From Euleptes europaea (taxonomy: Eukaryota > Chordata > Lepidosauria > Squamata > Sphaerodactylidae), in the NCBI RefSeq assembly GCF_029931775.1, contig NC_079321.1:14466501-14530500 (forward strand): a stretch of 64,000 nt of DNA. The letters are read 5' to 3'. Positions 22,930 through 33,725 of this stretch are shown piece after piece. The notes under the pieces were generated by a model that saw only the letters and a list, made by a program, of their open reading frames with translations, had not been told where the DNA came from and did not search any database. Each line of letters opens with the position of its first letter. Position 1 is the stretch's first letter. The position numbers and the translations under genes were made by a program.

Positions 22930-23000
22930 GTCTTTTTTGGTGGTCTCCCATCCAAGTACGAACCTTGCTTAGCTTCCAAGCTCTCACGAGCCTGGGCTAA
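22930..23000 (-). mobile_element. 5S-SINE fragment
   Basis: Reverse of the GGATGGGAGACC region (GGTCTCCCATCCAAGTACGA). Confidence 0.7.
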
Positions 23001-23035
23001 GATTAAGGTTGCCGTTGGGGGTGGGTGGGTGGGGG

Positions 23036-23206
23036 TAGGTTTGCCAGATCTAGGATGGGAAGCTCCTGGAGACTTGGGGATGGAGCCTGAGGAGGGCAGG
23101 GACCTCAGTGGGTTACAATGCCACAAAGTCCACCTTCTAAAGCATCAATTTTCTCCAGGGAAACTGATCTCCATAGTCTGGAGATTCTGGGCAAATTACA
23201 TGTGTA
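23036..23206 (-). mobile_element. MITE fragment, target of the hAT-like element
   Basis: Second-subfamily copy broken off where the 2.28-kb element begins; its other end is not visible beyond 25497. Confidence 0.65.
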
Positions 23207-25489
23207 TAGGGCTGTTGATTCGGTTCGGCCCGAACTGAAAATCAGCCGAATTTCCCTTGATTCGGAGGTTTTTAGTTCGGGACGAACCGAACTCAAAACT
23301 GGCGGGCAACCGGGGAGCCGAATTCAGCGAGTTCGGGAGTTCACGAATAAATCCGGCCAATTCGGGGCCATCAGTAAGCAGCATAACCTACAGTAAGCAG
23401 CATTCTCCTCCCCCGGCCAATCAGTGGCCAAGCTGGGTCTTCTTCTAGCCAATCAGTCAGGATTGAGTACTGGAGGAATCAGCTGATGTGCGGCCCCGCC
23501 GGGGAAAGAGAGAGAGAGGGAAATCCTCGTGTGTGTGTGCGGGGGTGCTTGTGCACATTCGCTCCTTTCCGTGGCTGCAGGGGGCGCATTTTTTGGGGTA
23601 CAGACCCCAAACTTTCAGGGGATATTCAGACAAGCCTTCTTAAGAGACCACCCAAGTTTTGTAAACATTGGGTCGGGGTCCCGAGATATGGGCTCCCCCC
23701 TTTTTCTTTCCATGGCTGCAGGGGGTGCATTTTTGGGTGTGCCGACCCCAAACTTTCAGCGGAGCATCAGACAAGGCTTCTTAAGAGACCCCCCAAGTTT
23801 TGTAAACATTGAGTCAGGGGGTCCCGAGATATGGGCTCCATCCCTTTTTCCTCTCCCCCTTTTCAATTTCCGTGGCTTCAGGGGGCGCTTTTTTGGGGGT
23901 GCAGCCCCCAAACTTTTATCATAGCTTCAGACAATCCTTCTTAAGAGAGGGTGCATTTTTAAAGGTGCCGACCCCAAACTTTCAGCGGAGCATCAGACAA
24001 GGCTTCTTAAGAGACCCCCCAAGTTTTGTAAACATTGAGTCAGGGGGTCCCGAGATATGGGCTCCACCCCTTTTTCCTCTCCTCCTTTTCCATTTCCGTG
24101 GCTGCAGGGGGTGCTTTTTTGGGGGTGCAGCCCCCAAACTTTTATCATAGCTTCAGACAATCCTTCTTAAGAGACCACCCAAGTTTTGTAAAGATGGGTT
24201 CAGTGGGGGCAGAAATATCGGCTCCCCCCTTTTCTCTTTCCGTGGCTGCAGGGGGCGCAGTTTTGGGTGTGCCGACCCCAAACTTTCAGCGGAGCTTCAG
24301 ACAAGGCTTCTTAAGAGACCACCCAAGTTTTGTAAACATTGGGTCAGGGCTCCCCGAGATATGGGCTTTCCCCTTTTCCCTATTGGGATGAATGGATCAC
24401 CCTCGAGAGATGCATACATATGGATCTCATATTGGATACAAATGGAATCATATTGGATTACCCAGCCTCCCAGCCCCTCCTGATGGAACAGAAGACAGCC
24501 ACAGTAAGACCCCTTTGGGGGCTTTAATATGTAATTTTTCTTTTCTGTGTGTGTGTGTGTGTGGGGGAAAGCAGAGACTGTGTGTGTGTGGGGAGGGAGC
24601 AGTTTCTGTGGGTGGGTGGGGGAAGCTAAAGGGGGCTTTTGCCTGTTCTGCCTGGGGTGTGTGTTCCCCCTCCAGTCTCTCTCTCCCTGGTTTGAGGGGG
24701 GGGGCTTCATTTTTATGTCTTCAGGTTTTCCCTCATTCATAAGATCAGTTAGGTTATTTTGATGCTTGCTCAAAACTGGTTTTCAAATGGTGACTTAAAG
24801 AATGCATCTGCCTGGTCCCAAGTCCAATGCAAAAGGAGAAATTCCACCCCCTCCTGCTCATTATGCATAGCTAGCTGCCTCTGTCCCTTTCCATGGTTTG
24901 CAAACTCCCAGGTGTCAGGTGTTGCTTTGCACTGTTGCAAAGGTGTTGCATTGCTTGCTTGTGTTGCTTTGCAGTTGTATTGTTTTGCAAAATTCTTCAC
25001 ACCTGCCCCGCCCTTTGCATGTTTGCAAAGGTGTTGCTTTGCAGTTGTGTTGCTTTGCAAAGTTCTTAGCACCTGCCCCGCCCTTGCTCTCATCAGCTGT
25101 TTGTTGGGGCTGGGAGCTTTGTGCATGGGCGGCAAGCTCTGCTCAGAGATGCACATTAAGGGTGGGGGGACCCCTTTCGGGGCCCATATCTCAGCCCCCC
25201 CTCACCCAATCTTTACAAAACTTGGGGGGTCTGGCAAGAAGGGTCCTTTGAAGCTCCTCTGAAAGTTTGGGACCTCTACCCCCAAAAATGCCCCCCCAGA
25301 GCCGCGGAAAGGCGCGGTTGTGTTTTTAATGGTTTTATTCGGCCGAATTTTTTCCCCGAACTTTGAATTCCCGCCGAATTACACAGACCCGAAGTGGGGG
25401 AGTTCAGACTTCAGCATATCCCGAATCTAAACGGGCCGAATTCAGCCGAATCCGAACTATACCGAATTTTTTTTAATTCAACAGCCCTA
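23207..25489. mobile_element. 2.28-kb hAT-like element with internal tandem array
   Basis: Ends TAGGGCTGTTG / CAACAGCCCTA followed inward by TTCGG-rich subterminal sequence. Perfect 8-bp duplication CATGTGTA (23199-23206, 25490-25497). Interior: 140-160 bp tandem units (23568-24380), a GT-rich region, a roughly 75-bp duplicated TTGCTTTGCA segment (24920-25090) and an inverted array unit (about 25141-25310). No transposase domain was seen, so it is non-autonomous. Confidence 0.88.
23568..24380. repeat. Tandem array of 140-160 bp units
   Basis: Five to six units, each with GGCTGCAGGGGG, CCCCAAACTTTCAG, TTCTTAAGAGACC and GAGATATGGGCTCC. One 226-bp step is a higher-order duplication. Repeated ORFs across it only reflect the unit sequence. 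Confidence 0.9.
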
Positions 25490-25497
25490 CATGTGTA

Positions 25498-25984
25498 CTT
25501 GGAGCGTGAATGAATTGTACAGAGAGTTAAGGGCCCGGCACTTTTAGCTTAGCATCATTTAGAAGTCTGAGCAACTTTTTCTGAGAATGAATTAGAGATG
25601 GGCCAAATGGGTGGGGAAAACGGGTCTGATTTTAATGATCACATTTTATGGATTTCAGAGCACCTGTTTCCAGTTTAAAAGGTTATTCTAGAGAGGTTTT
25701 GCCAAAGGAACGAAATCATGAGATAAATGATCAGGATGTTTTGGAGGACATTGATTCACAGGGTCATCCTGAGTCAGAAGTGATTTGATGGCACTTAACA
25801 CATACAAATATCACACACAAATACATCTTCAGGAAGTCCCAGATTGCTGAATGTTACCAGAAATAAAGTTGCTGATTCAAAGAGTTACAGGGTAGATTAT
25901 TTTGTTACTCTGTCCAAGTCTCAGCGGACAGTATTAAAAAGGAAACATGGGACTATGGGAAGCACTGTAAGAACTGGCCACAGA
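25498..25984. other. No feature recognised
   Basis: Unassigned intergenic DNA. Confidence 0.3.
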
Positions 25985-26188
25985 TAGGGTTGCCAACCTC
26001 TAGGTGGTGGCTAGAGATCTCCTGCTATTACAATTCCAGCTGATAGAGATCAGTTCACCTGGAGAAAATGGCTGCTTTGGCAATTGGACTCTATGGCATT
26101 GAAGTCCCTCCCCTCTCCAAACCTTACCCTCCTCAGGCTCCATCCCCACAATCTCCAGTTATTTCCCAACCTGGAGCTGGCAACCCGA
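25985..26188 (+). mobile_element. Complete hAT-type MITE, second subfamily
   Basis: Perfect duplication GCCACAGA (25977-25984, 26189-26196). Confidence 0.95.
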
Positions 26189-26607
26189 GCCACAGAGCAG
26201 ATGTCCCTGCTGGGAACTTTGGAAATGCTGGAATGAATGCTTACTGTACGTTGAAGAAATGAACATGAGAAATTAGGAAGGGTCAAGAAGCGGAACTGAT
26301 GAAGAAATCCGAAATGGACGTCTTCACTTGCTGATCTTCCTCCTTCAGATACAACTGTCTGCTGTCTGTTTTCACACTTGTGATATATGAAAAGATAAAG
26401 AAAAAGCTGGGACTTTTCTAAGAACTGAGATTTTATATCCAGTCACATAGTTGGGTTTGAATGTCATTGTATATATAGTTGTATCCTGTTTTTTTTTTTT
26501 TTTGCATGACTGTTAATGCAGTTTTTGTTTAGTTTGATACATTTTGTATTCCTTCTGTGTCAGATTCGTGTTTAACTACTTATTGTACACGGAGGTGTCA
26601 AATTGTA
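26189..26607. other. No feature recognised
   Basis: AT-rich intergenic DNA with a T run near 26490. Confidence 0.3.
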
Positions 26608-26810
26608 TTACAACCTCCGAGTGATGGCTGGAGATCTGCTATTACAACTGATCTCCAGGTGGCAGACATCAGTTCACCTGGAGAAAATGGTGGACTCTAT
26701 GGCATTATACCCTGCTGAAGTCCCTCCCCTCCCCAAACCCCACCATCCTCAGGCTCCACCCCCACCCCCAAATCTCCATGTATTTCCCAACCCGGAGCTG
26801 GCAACCCTAA
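26608..26810 (+). mobile_element. hAT-type MITE, 5' end degraded
   Basis: Ends AGCTGGCAACCCTA. A splice-like 32-bp stretch just after it (26846-26877) was considered and rejected as a RAB17 exon. Confidence 0.85.
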
Positions 26811-27287
26811 TCACAGGTTGATGGACAAACTCTCTTTTCCACCAGGAAACAAGCAGGACATTCGACTGCAACAAGGTATTAACCACAGTTGATCCCCTTC
26901 CGTGGTCCTGTAGGTTTGTCCTGTCATTCTGTTATGATCGCAGCTTGAGTCGGTCATTGCTCTGAGCAGACTCCTCCCATGCTGACGTGATGAGACAGGG
27001 AAATGTCATGGCAGAGCTTTGAGGTGACCTTCACACCAAGAGGGGTGGCCTCTGCCATTCTCTCCAGATTTCTCCCCAGATTTTATAGTTCCCACTTACC
27101 CAGCTCCAATGCATGGCATGCCTTTGATACAGCTCTGACCTGTTGTTATTCTGCAGTGTAGTGCAGGACTTTGTAAAGACTACTGTGCCCACACAGATGA
27201 CTCTTGCATCCCTTTGCTGCTACTTCACTCTCCCGCATTTTGCTTGTAACTCATGTACCTGAGAACTTGTGCACTTTCATTGAATTA

Positions 27288-27609
27288 TTAGGGTTGCCAG
27301 CCTCCAGGTTTCTAGCTGGAGATGTCCTGCTATTACAACTGATCTGCAGCCAATAGAGATTTGTGAAGAGTTCCAGAAGGATCTCTGCATACTAGAAGAA
27401 TGGGCATTAAAATGGCAAATGAGATTCAATGTAAGTGTAAAGTGATGCATATTGGGGCAAAAAATCCCAACTTTCACCGGGAGAAAATGGCTGCTTTGGC
27501 AATTAGACTCTATGACATTGAAGTCCCTCCCCTCCTCAAACCCTCCCCTCCTCGGGTTCCACCCCAAAAACCTCCCACCGGTTGCAAAGAGGGACCAGGC
27601 AACCCTAAT
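27288..27609 (+). mobile_element. hAT-type MITE with CR1-like insertion
   Basis: MITE halves 27288-27360 and about 27478-27609 surround a LINE piece. Confidence 0.8.
27361..27477 (+). mobile_element. CR1/L3-like reverse-transcriptase fragment
   Basis: Reads EEFQKDLCILEEWALKWQM and KCKVMHIGAKNP, a conserved block of CR1-group LINE ORF2 (thumb region). Confidence 0.7.
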
Positions 27610-27775
27610 CGGTGGCCTGTTTCCATTTACGGCTGACACCTGTGCATTGTCAGCATGCCGCTCTGTGATTGGTGGGCGTGTGGGTGATGTTACATGGGTC
27701 TCTAGTTCTACTGCTATGCATCAAAGGCTAACTAGTTACTTAGGCATCGTGCTGGCATCCCTAGAGCGCTGGCTT

Positions 27776-28082
27776 AGAAGAAGGAGAAGGGTTGGTTTTT
27801 AAATGCCAGCTTTCTCTAATACTTAAGAGAGAATCAAACAGGCATACAATCTCCTTCCCTTCCCTTCCCCTCCACTCCCCACAACAGACACCCTGTGAGG
27901 TAGGTGGAGCTGAGAAAGCTGTGACTAGCCCAAGGTCACCCAGCTAGCCTTATGTGTAGGAGTGGGGAAACCAATCCCGGTTCAGCAGATTAGCGTCTGC
28001 TGCTCATGTGGAGGAGTGGGGAATCAGAGTCCACTGCTCCAAACCACCGCTCTTAACCAGTACACCACGCTGGCTCTCCCTG
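27776..28082 (-). mobile_element. CORE/MIR-like SINE
   Basis: Reverse full-length copy, ending at the tRNA-like head (CTCTTAACCAGTACACCACG). Confidence 0.88.
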
Positions 28083-28360
28083 CCTCTTAGGGGCTCCGGA
28101 TTGCTCTGCCCAACAGTTCACAGCAACAACGGCATTCTCCAGTGCAAGTGTTTGGCAAATGGATTTTTGACAGTAAAAGAAAAACAGAAGTGTGAGGAGA
28201 CAGAGGGTCTAGTGAAGTTCTTCTTTCAGATATTACTAAGAGTAATAGTTTGAACTTTTGGCTTTAGCCATAGAAGTGAGTCTGCTGTAAGGCCAAATGT
28301 CTTTATTTGCGCTCAGCAGAAACTGAAAACTGTGTGTGTGTGCGTGGTTTATTTCTTTGA

Positions 28361-28542
28361 TTATTCACTTGGATAGCGTCGTTCATCTGGCACAGATTCA
28401 TTGCTCTCCTCTATAGGGAAGCATGCTTGCCTGTGCCTGTAGCTCAATTTCTGGATGCTCTCCGTGGCTGCTCTCCGTCTGCCGAACCGTCCCACCGGTC
28501 GGATTCCTCGCCCTGTGTACCAGGAAGGATCAATATCAGGAT
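28361..28542 (-). CDS. PRLH: PRLH exon 2: C-terminal PrRP, amidation site, tail
   Basis: The acceptor TTGCCTTCCAG precedes 28542. The frame reads PDIDPSWYTGRGIRPVGRF then GRRR and a tail ending RRYPSE with TAA at 28363-28361. On the minus strand AATAAA lies at 28307-28302, about 55 bases past the stop, a plausible poly(A) signal; another at 28353-28348 is probably too close. Confidence 0.94.
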
Positions 28543-30593
28543 CTGGAAGGCAAAACACCAGAGATAAGGAGAATCCAGGGGAAATATGCTTCCTTCCTGC
28601 TCCTTCCCCTTACACTTTCCTGTGGCATGCTAACGCCTCAATGCACTCATTCGGCACTTCAGCACACATTCAGGAAACGCATGCAAAGTCTTTTCGGAAG
28701 ACATGCCGTCAAGCTGGTAACATGCCCCACACCGCAGGTAACTGTGAACACTGGTGGTATATCATTAACCACCCTCTGGATTCATCAGGTGAAAAAAGCA
28801 AGATAAAATGCCAGAAGAAGAAGAAGAAGAAGAAGAAGAAGAAGAAGAAGAAGAAGAAGAAGAAGAAGAGTTGGTTTTTAAATATGCTGACTTTTTTTAC
28901 CACTTAAGGAAGAATCAAACCAACTTACAATCACCTTCCCCTTCCCACAACAGACACCCTGTGAGGTAGGTGGGGTTGAGAGTGTGTGACTAGCCCAACG
29001 TCAACCAGCTGGCTTTATGTGTAGGAGTGGGGAAACCAACCCAGTTCACCAGATTAGCCTCCGCTGCTCATGTTGAGCAGTGGGGAATAAAACCTGGTTC
29101 TCCAGATCAGAGTCCACTGCTCCAAACCACTACACCAAGCTGGCTCTAAATAAATAAAATTAATACTGTGGGAGTAGTAGAAGCGATAGCATTGAAGCGA
29201 AGCACACAAAGATAAGGAACAGCATGTCTGTGGTTGCGAGCTCTGTGGCTTCCAACCCAGGGAGGTTTGGGGGGCAGAGACTGGGGAGGAGGAGCGACAT
29301 CACTTCCAGGTGATCACCCAGCAGTGATGTCATACACACACATACACATCTAAATACTCTAGGAAATTCCTAGAGTGTCACAGGAGGCTGTGATATCCTC
29401 CCATTTCTCCCACTGTTCAATTGCTTGGTAAAGGGTGATTAAGAGTGGAGGTGGGCGTTTGCCCACTACAAGTGGGCAAATAGTAACCCTATACACACCT
29501 GATCTGTCTACTGTTATGTCTTTCCTACCAGTTTTGGATAATGAGAAGGTTCCCTGGCATGCTTATCGGATGGCATCCAACAAAAGGCCATGTGGACAAG
29601 CTTCCATCTTGACCCTCACTGTATCCATGTTTGGTTCCTTGGCCCATCCTGTAAAACCTGCAGCAATACTAGTCTCTGTAATCTCTGAAGTCTGGAGATG
29701 AGCTGTAATTCCAGGGGATCTCCAGGTCCCACCTGGAGGCTGGCATCCCTACTTGTCAGCCTTGAATAACTGACAATGCACCGACAGAAATGCATTCTTC
29801 TGCACAGCTACAAAGATCATGGGAGCATTCTTCCCATTGCATCTAAGGAAGTGAGCTCTGACTCATGAGTAGAGTTGCCAACCTTCAGGTGGCACCTGGA
29901 GATCTCCCGCTATGACAATTGATCTCCCACTATGACAATTGATCTCCAGAAGATCAAGATCAGCTCCCCTGATAGGGTTGCCAGATCCCTGTTTGCAACT
30001 GGCGGGAGTTTTTTGGGGCGGAGCCTGAAGAGAGCAGGGTTTGGGGAGGGGAGGGGTCCAATTGCCAAAGCGGCCATTTTGAGCAGGTATCCATAGTGTC
30101 CAGTTGCCAAAGCGGCCATATTCTCCAGGTGAACTGATCTCTGTTGGCTGGAGATCCATTGTAATAGCAGCAGATCTCCAGCTACTACCTCGAGGTTAGC
30201 AACCCTATCCCCTGGAGAAAATGTCTGCTTGGGAAGGTTGACTTTATGGCATTATACCCCACTGAAGTCCCTCCCCTCCCCAAACCCCACCCTCCTCAGG
30301 CTCCACCCTCAAAATCTGCAGGTATTTCCCAACCTGGAGCTGGCATTTCCCTACTCATGAAAGCTTCTACTGGAATAAATATTGTTAGTCCTTTACAGTG
30401 CCATTGGACTTCTGTTTTTGTTTTGCTGTACCAGACCATAAAGCAAGCTCTGGCTGTTGCTACACCAGTTCACCCCTAATTCCCCAAACCTACTTCTGAT
30501 TTCCATGGACCGCTCAAAGATTCGGCTTCCGGCATTGGGCAGCACCAGGCACAGCAGCAGCAAGCAGAAGAAGCAGGCAGCCGGCATTTTCAT
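28361..30593 (-). CDS. PRLH: Prolactin-releasing peptide precursor, complete, two coding exons
   Basis: Secreted RFamide neuropeptide precursor; PrRP acts through PRLHR in feeding, stress and pituitary control. Exon 1 (30593-30494) gives a signal peptide (MKMPAACFFCLLLLCLVLP, then NAG) and the start of the peptide. Exon 2 (28542-28361) gives the rest. They join at one base plus two (A|AT, Asn); total 93 residues plus stop (human 87). The predicted peptide begins SRIFERSMEIR and ends GIRPVGRF, exactly 31 residues, followed by Gly (amidation) and Arg-Arg-Arg (cleavage). A 20-residue form starting NPDIDPSWY would arise by cleavage after Arg11, as in mammals. The divergent tail after RRR carries no second RFamide. 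An internal ATG seen just upstream of exon 2 is intronic. Confidence 0.95.
28815..28870. repeat. (AAG)n microsatellite
   Basis: About 18 AAG units; the poly-Lys ORF over it is spurious. Confidence 0.95.
28815..29146 (-). mobile_element. CORE/MIR-like SINE with (AAG)n tail
   Basis: Starts with an AAG run (28815-28870), which is the SINE's 3' microsatellite on this strand. Lies in the PRLH intron. Confidence 0.88.
29240..29440. repeat. CATCACTTC-type repeat
   Basis: Inverted GACATCACTTCC and CAGTGATGTCA, with CTAGGAAATTCCTAG palindrome. Related to 19660 and 37990. Confidence 0.45.
29688..29750 (-). mobile_element. MITE end fragment
   Basis: GATCTCCAGGTCCCACCTGG followed by GGCTGGCATCCCTA. 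Confidence 0.7.
29870..30353 (+). mobile_element. hAT-type MITE hosting a second MITE
   Basis: Duplication CTCATGAG / CTCATGAA (29862-29869, 30354-30361). Its interior also has a direct duplication of CTATGACAATTGATCTCC. In the PRLH intron. Confidence 0.9.
29973..30207 (-). mobile_element. Nested hAT-type MITE
   Basis: Duplication TCCCCTGA / TCCCCTGG (29965-29972, 30208-30215). Contains a tandem repeat of GCCAAAGCGGCCAT. Confidence 0.9.
30494..30593 (-). CDS. PRLH: PRLH exon 1: signal peptide and N-terminal part of PrRP31
   Basis: The ATG at 30593-30591 opens a hydrophobic leader with a Leu/Cys-rich core. The mature peptide is predicted to start at Ser-Arg after NAG. Donor AGA|A|GTAGGT: the exon ends at 30494 in phase 1. 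Confidence 0.92.
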
Positions 30594-30788
30594 TCCTTCC
30601 GGCGTTGCTCCAAGTTCCTCCGACCTGTCCCAGAAAGTGTGCGCTCAGCCTACAGTCAACAGGGGAGAAGCAGTCTCGTGTGAGGCAGGGACTCCTCCAC
30701 TAGAGCTCTCCATCAATGGAAGACCCACAACCAAACAGTACCAGAATTCAGAATGTGATGACAATTAATTTGAATGTGGCATGACGGG

Positions 30789-31002
30789 TAGGGTTGCCGA
30801 CCTGTGGCACTTGGAGATCTCTCAGAATTATATCTGAGCTCCAGATTGCATAGATCAGATCCCCTGGAGAAAATGGCTTTTTTGGAGGGTGGAGTCTGTG
30901 GCATTACACCCAGCAGAGGTCCCCCCCACCAAACCCTGCCCTCCGCAGGCTCCCCCCTGCCGAAATCTCCAGGTATTTCCCAACTCAAAGCTGGCAACCC
31001 TA
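30789..31002 (+). mobile_element. hAT-type MITE just upstream of PRLH
   Basis: TAGGGTTGCC / GGCAACCCTA ends. It sits about 200 bp from the PRLH start codon, in presumed promoter DNA. Confidence 0.9.
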
Positions 31003-31325
31003 ATTACAGGAGCCAGAGGGTTTCCTGAATAATTCCCTTTTGGGTACCAGAGCTGAAGGGCTGACAACGCGGAACACGTTTACTTTTCATTCTGGCCCTT
31101 ACAAAGCTTTAGAAGGAGCTGCAGGGGTATGAAAATATATAAAGAACAAACCATTGCTAATTTTATTTAGGTATTGATTTAGAATGTTTCTATGCTGCCT
31201 CTTTAGAGTTCGGCTCGAGGAGGCTTACAATTAAAAACAGCAGTTTAAAACACAAGCCATTAAAAAAAAGACACAAGTAGAGTCAAAACTATCCATACAA
31301 CAGAGCATATCCTTAAAGGTAACGG

Positions 31326-31804
31326 TAGGGGGTTACCGCACTTTGTATTCCCAGCGATGTATTAAGAGTTTGAAAATGTTATTAAAAACATCGCTTTAAA
31401 AGAGTTTTTGGATACCACGGCTAATAAATGGTTGGAAGACGTCTTCACAGCTAAAGGGGCCAAACAAAGTGCGAACAGTATTTTTTATAACGTTTTCAAA
31501 CTCTTAATACATCGCTGGGAATACAAAGGTGGGGGTTACCGCACTTGTATTCCCAGCGATGTATTAAGAGTTTGAAAACGTTATAAAAAATTCTGTTCGC
31601 ACTTCCTATGTATTCCCAGCGATGTATTAAGAGTTTGAAAACATTATAAAAAATACTGTTCTCACTTTGTTTGGCCCCTTTAGCTGTGAAGACGTCTTCC
31701 AACCATTTATAAGCTGTGGTATCCAAAAACCCTTTTAAAGCGATGTTTTTTACAACATTTTCAAACTCTTAATACATCGCTGGGAATACAAAGTGCGGTA
31801 ACCC
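31326..31804. repeat. Inverted duplication of a palindromic repeat
   Basis: GGGTTACCGCACTTTGTATT and CCAGCGATGTATTAAGAG occur at about 31329, 31532 and 31608 forward, and at 31490 and 31765 reversed. Arms 31329-31527 and 31605-31804 are inverted copies. Outer ends GGTTACCGCAC / GTGCGGTAACC look like TIRs. One strand keeps an open frame (WLEDVFTAKGAKQSE then NSIFYNVFKLLIHRWEY). Confidence 0.75.
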
Positions 31805-31900
31805 TCACTGTCTCCTCTGGGGATCACACCCGGTTCTTCAGATCAGAGTCCAGCACTCCAATCCACCGCTCTTAACCACTCAAACCACGCTGGCTTTAAG
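31805..31900 (-). mobile_element. CORE-SINE fragment
   Basis: Reverse head region, ending CTCAAACCACGCTGGCT. Confidence 0.7.
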
Positions 31901-32588
31901 TTCTAATAGTCATCAATATTGCTGTTAACAGTATTCTAAAAAGAGATTCCATATGGCTTTACATTTATCAATGGTATTTCTTCACATACAAATGTTTCTT
32001 TGGATGTTAAATCTGGAAGATCTATAACTCTTTCCTCAATATTTGGAGATTTATGAGCTGTCTGGGCCTTTCTGGCCATCTGTTTTGCCACTCGGGATGC
32101 GCATCTAATCCAGGTCACCTACGGCTTATTCTAGGTAGAGATGCTGAGAATTTAATGATGAACATGTTTGGAAGTCCAATTTACTGCATTCTAGTGTGTT
32201 GATCAGGCATGAGCTGACCACCAGGTCTCTTGGTTTGGCACCCGATGGCTCTAACACTTGCTGAACAGGGGTGCATCAGCTTATTGCAAAACCGGGCATG
32301 CACAAAAACACATTGGCAGCCGTTAATGTCACTGCTTAGATGACTATTAAACACTGAGATCTTTTTTTTAAAAGCACAGCTATAATAAATGACTGATATA
32401 TAGGATTTGTGAGTGATTTAACTCTTGTTTAAACAACTGCCTGCCAAGTGAAGCAATTGTGTGGTGGTGGGGGGGAGAAGAGTAGAACTCCCTCAGAATA
32501 CTTGCAAATGCAGATACACAGAAAGCTGACTGTGCTGTAATGAAGTGTTTGGAGGGGATCGCTTATGATACCTGCTGAGCAGCAAAAA
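31901..32588. other. Intergenic; short coding-like frame on minus strand
   Basis: 31936-32118 (-) keeps 60 codons (VAKQMARKAQTAHKS, IEERVIDLPDLTSKETF). I do not recognise it. Nothing else seen. Confidence 0.3.
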
Positions 32589-32915
32589 ATAGGAGCCAGT
32601 ATGGTATGGTAGTTAAGAGTGGTTGACACTAATCTGGAGAGTGGTTGACACTAATCTGGGTGCGATTCCCCACTCCTCCACATGAGCGGCAGACTCTAAT
32701 CTGGTGAACCAGGTTGGTTTCCCCACTCCTACACATGAAGCCTGTTGGATGACCTTGGGCCAGTCACAGTTCTCTTCGAATTCTGTCAGCCCCACCTACC
32801 TCACAAGGTGTCTGTTGTGGGGAGAGGAAGGGAAGGCGATTGTAAGCCGGTTTGATTACCTTTTAAAGGAGAATCAAGAAAACTGGCAAATAAAAACAAA
32901 CCATTCTTCTTCTTC
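32589..32915 (+). mobile_element. CORE/MIR-like SINE
   Basis: Has a local duplication of GTGGTTGACACTAATCTGG near 32618 and a CTT-rich 3' end. Confidence 0.88.
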
Positions 32916-33159
32916 TTTAATGAACTGACGAACACTCCATTGAAAAATTGGATTACTGGCGAACAGGACGTGAGCCAAACCAGACGGCATTTGAGTATCC
33001 CTAATTCTAGGTCAAGCTGATGGGCATTTTGTCATTTATTTATTTATTTATACTCCACCATGACAGATTCGCTCATCTGAGCAAGGCCTTCAGCAGGTGC
33101 CAACCTGAAAATGGGCAAAGGCAACAACTTCCCATTCACATGCCTCCTCCGCTGTGGCT

Positions 33160-33558
33160 CCCACCTTGGGGAATGGCCTGCCTGAGGAAGTCAGGAACAC
33201 TACCACTCTCTGCAAACTCTGCAAAACTGGCATAGCCCTCTGTGCTGGTCCTGAAACTACCCATATTCGTATTGTGCAGGTTGGACTAGATAACCCAGGT
33301 GGTCCATGAACACATGAACACATGAAGCTGCCTTCTACTGAATCATACCCTGGTGGTCCATCCAAGTCAGTATTGTCTACTCAGACCGGCAGCAGCTCTC
33401 CAGGGTCTCAGGCAGAGGTCTTTCACATCACCTACTTGCCTAGTCCCTTTAACTGGAGATGCTGGGGACTGAACTTGGGACCTTCTGCATGCCAAGTAGA
33501 TGCTCTACCACTGAGCCACAGCCCCTCCCTTCCAACTCTATGATTTTATGATTCTATA
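33160..33558 (+). mobile_element. CR1 3' end split by a tRNA SINE
   Basis: GGTTGGACTAGATAACCCAG at 33279 continues after the SINE as CCTTCCAACTCTATGA at 33529. Confidence 0.85.
33303..33528 (-). mobile_element. tRNA-Ala-like SINE inside CR1
   Basis: ACACATGAAGCTGCCTTCTA to CACTGAGCCACAGCCCC. Confidence 0.9.
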
Positions 33559-33725
33559 GAGAGGCAAAACTGCATGAAAGCCACTTTCCAAGGGCTTTGT
33601 CAAGGCGGGAGATGAGCCACATGCAATGGATGAGCCACCCACGGGCGTGCTCCTGGGATCCAGCTGCTGGGACATGTGTATGTGTGGTCAGCAATTCTGG
33701 ACAGGCTGAATGGGGAACTCAAAGC

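Noticed and set aside
23486-24391. Overlapping ORFs with recurring GGAFLGV..PNFQRSFRQGFLRD
   Set aside because: Each unit of the tandem array gives the same frame; no start context, splice sites or known domain.
26846-26877. Extra RAB17 exon (AG...GTATTA, frame NKQDIRLQQG)
   Set aside because: Phase fits, but the terminal exon with Cys-Cys at 21948 lies upstream of it and completes the gene.
28455-28907. 150-residue ORF ending in poly-Lys
   Set aside because: It is antisense to PRLH exon 2 and runs into an AAG microsatellite.
31326-31804. CRISPR-like repeat array
   Set aside because: Repeats are inverted and unevenly spaced in a eukaryotic sequence; there are no cas genes.
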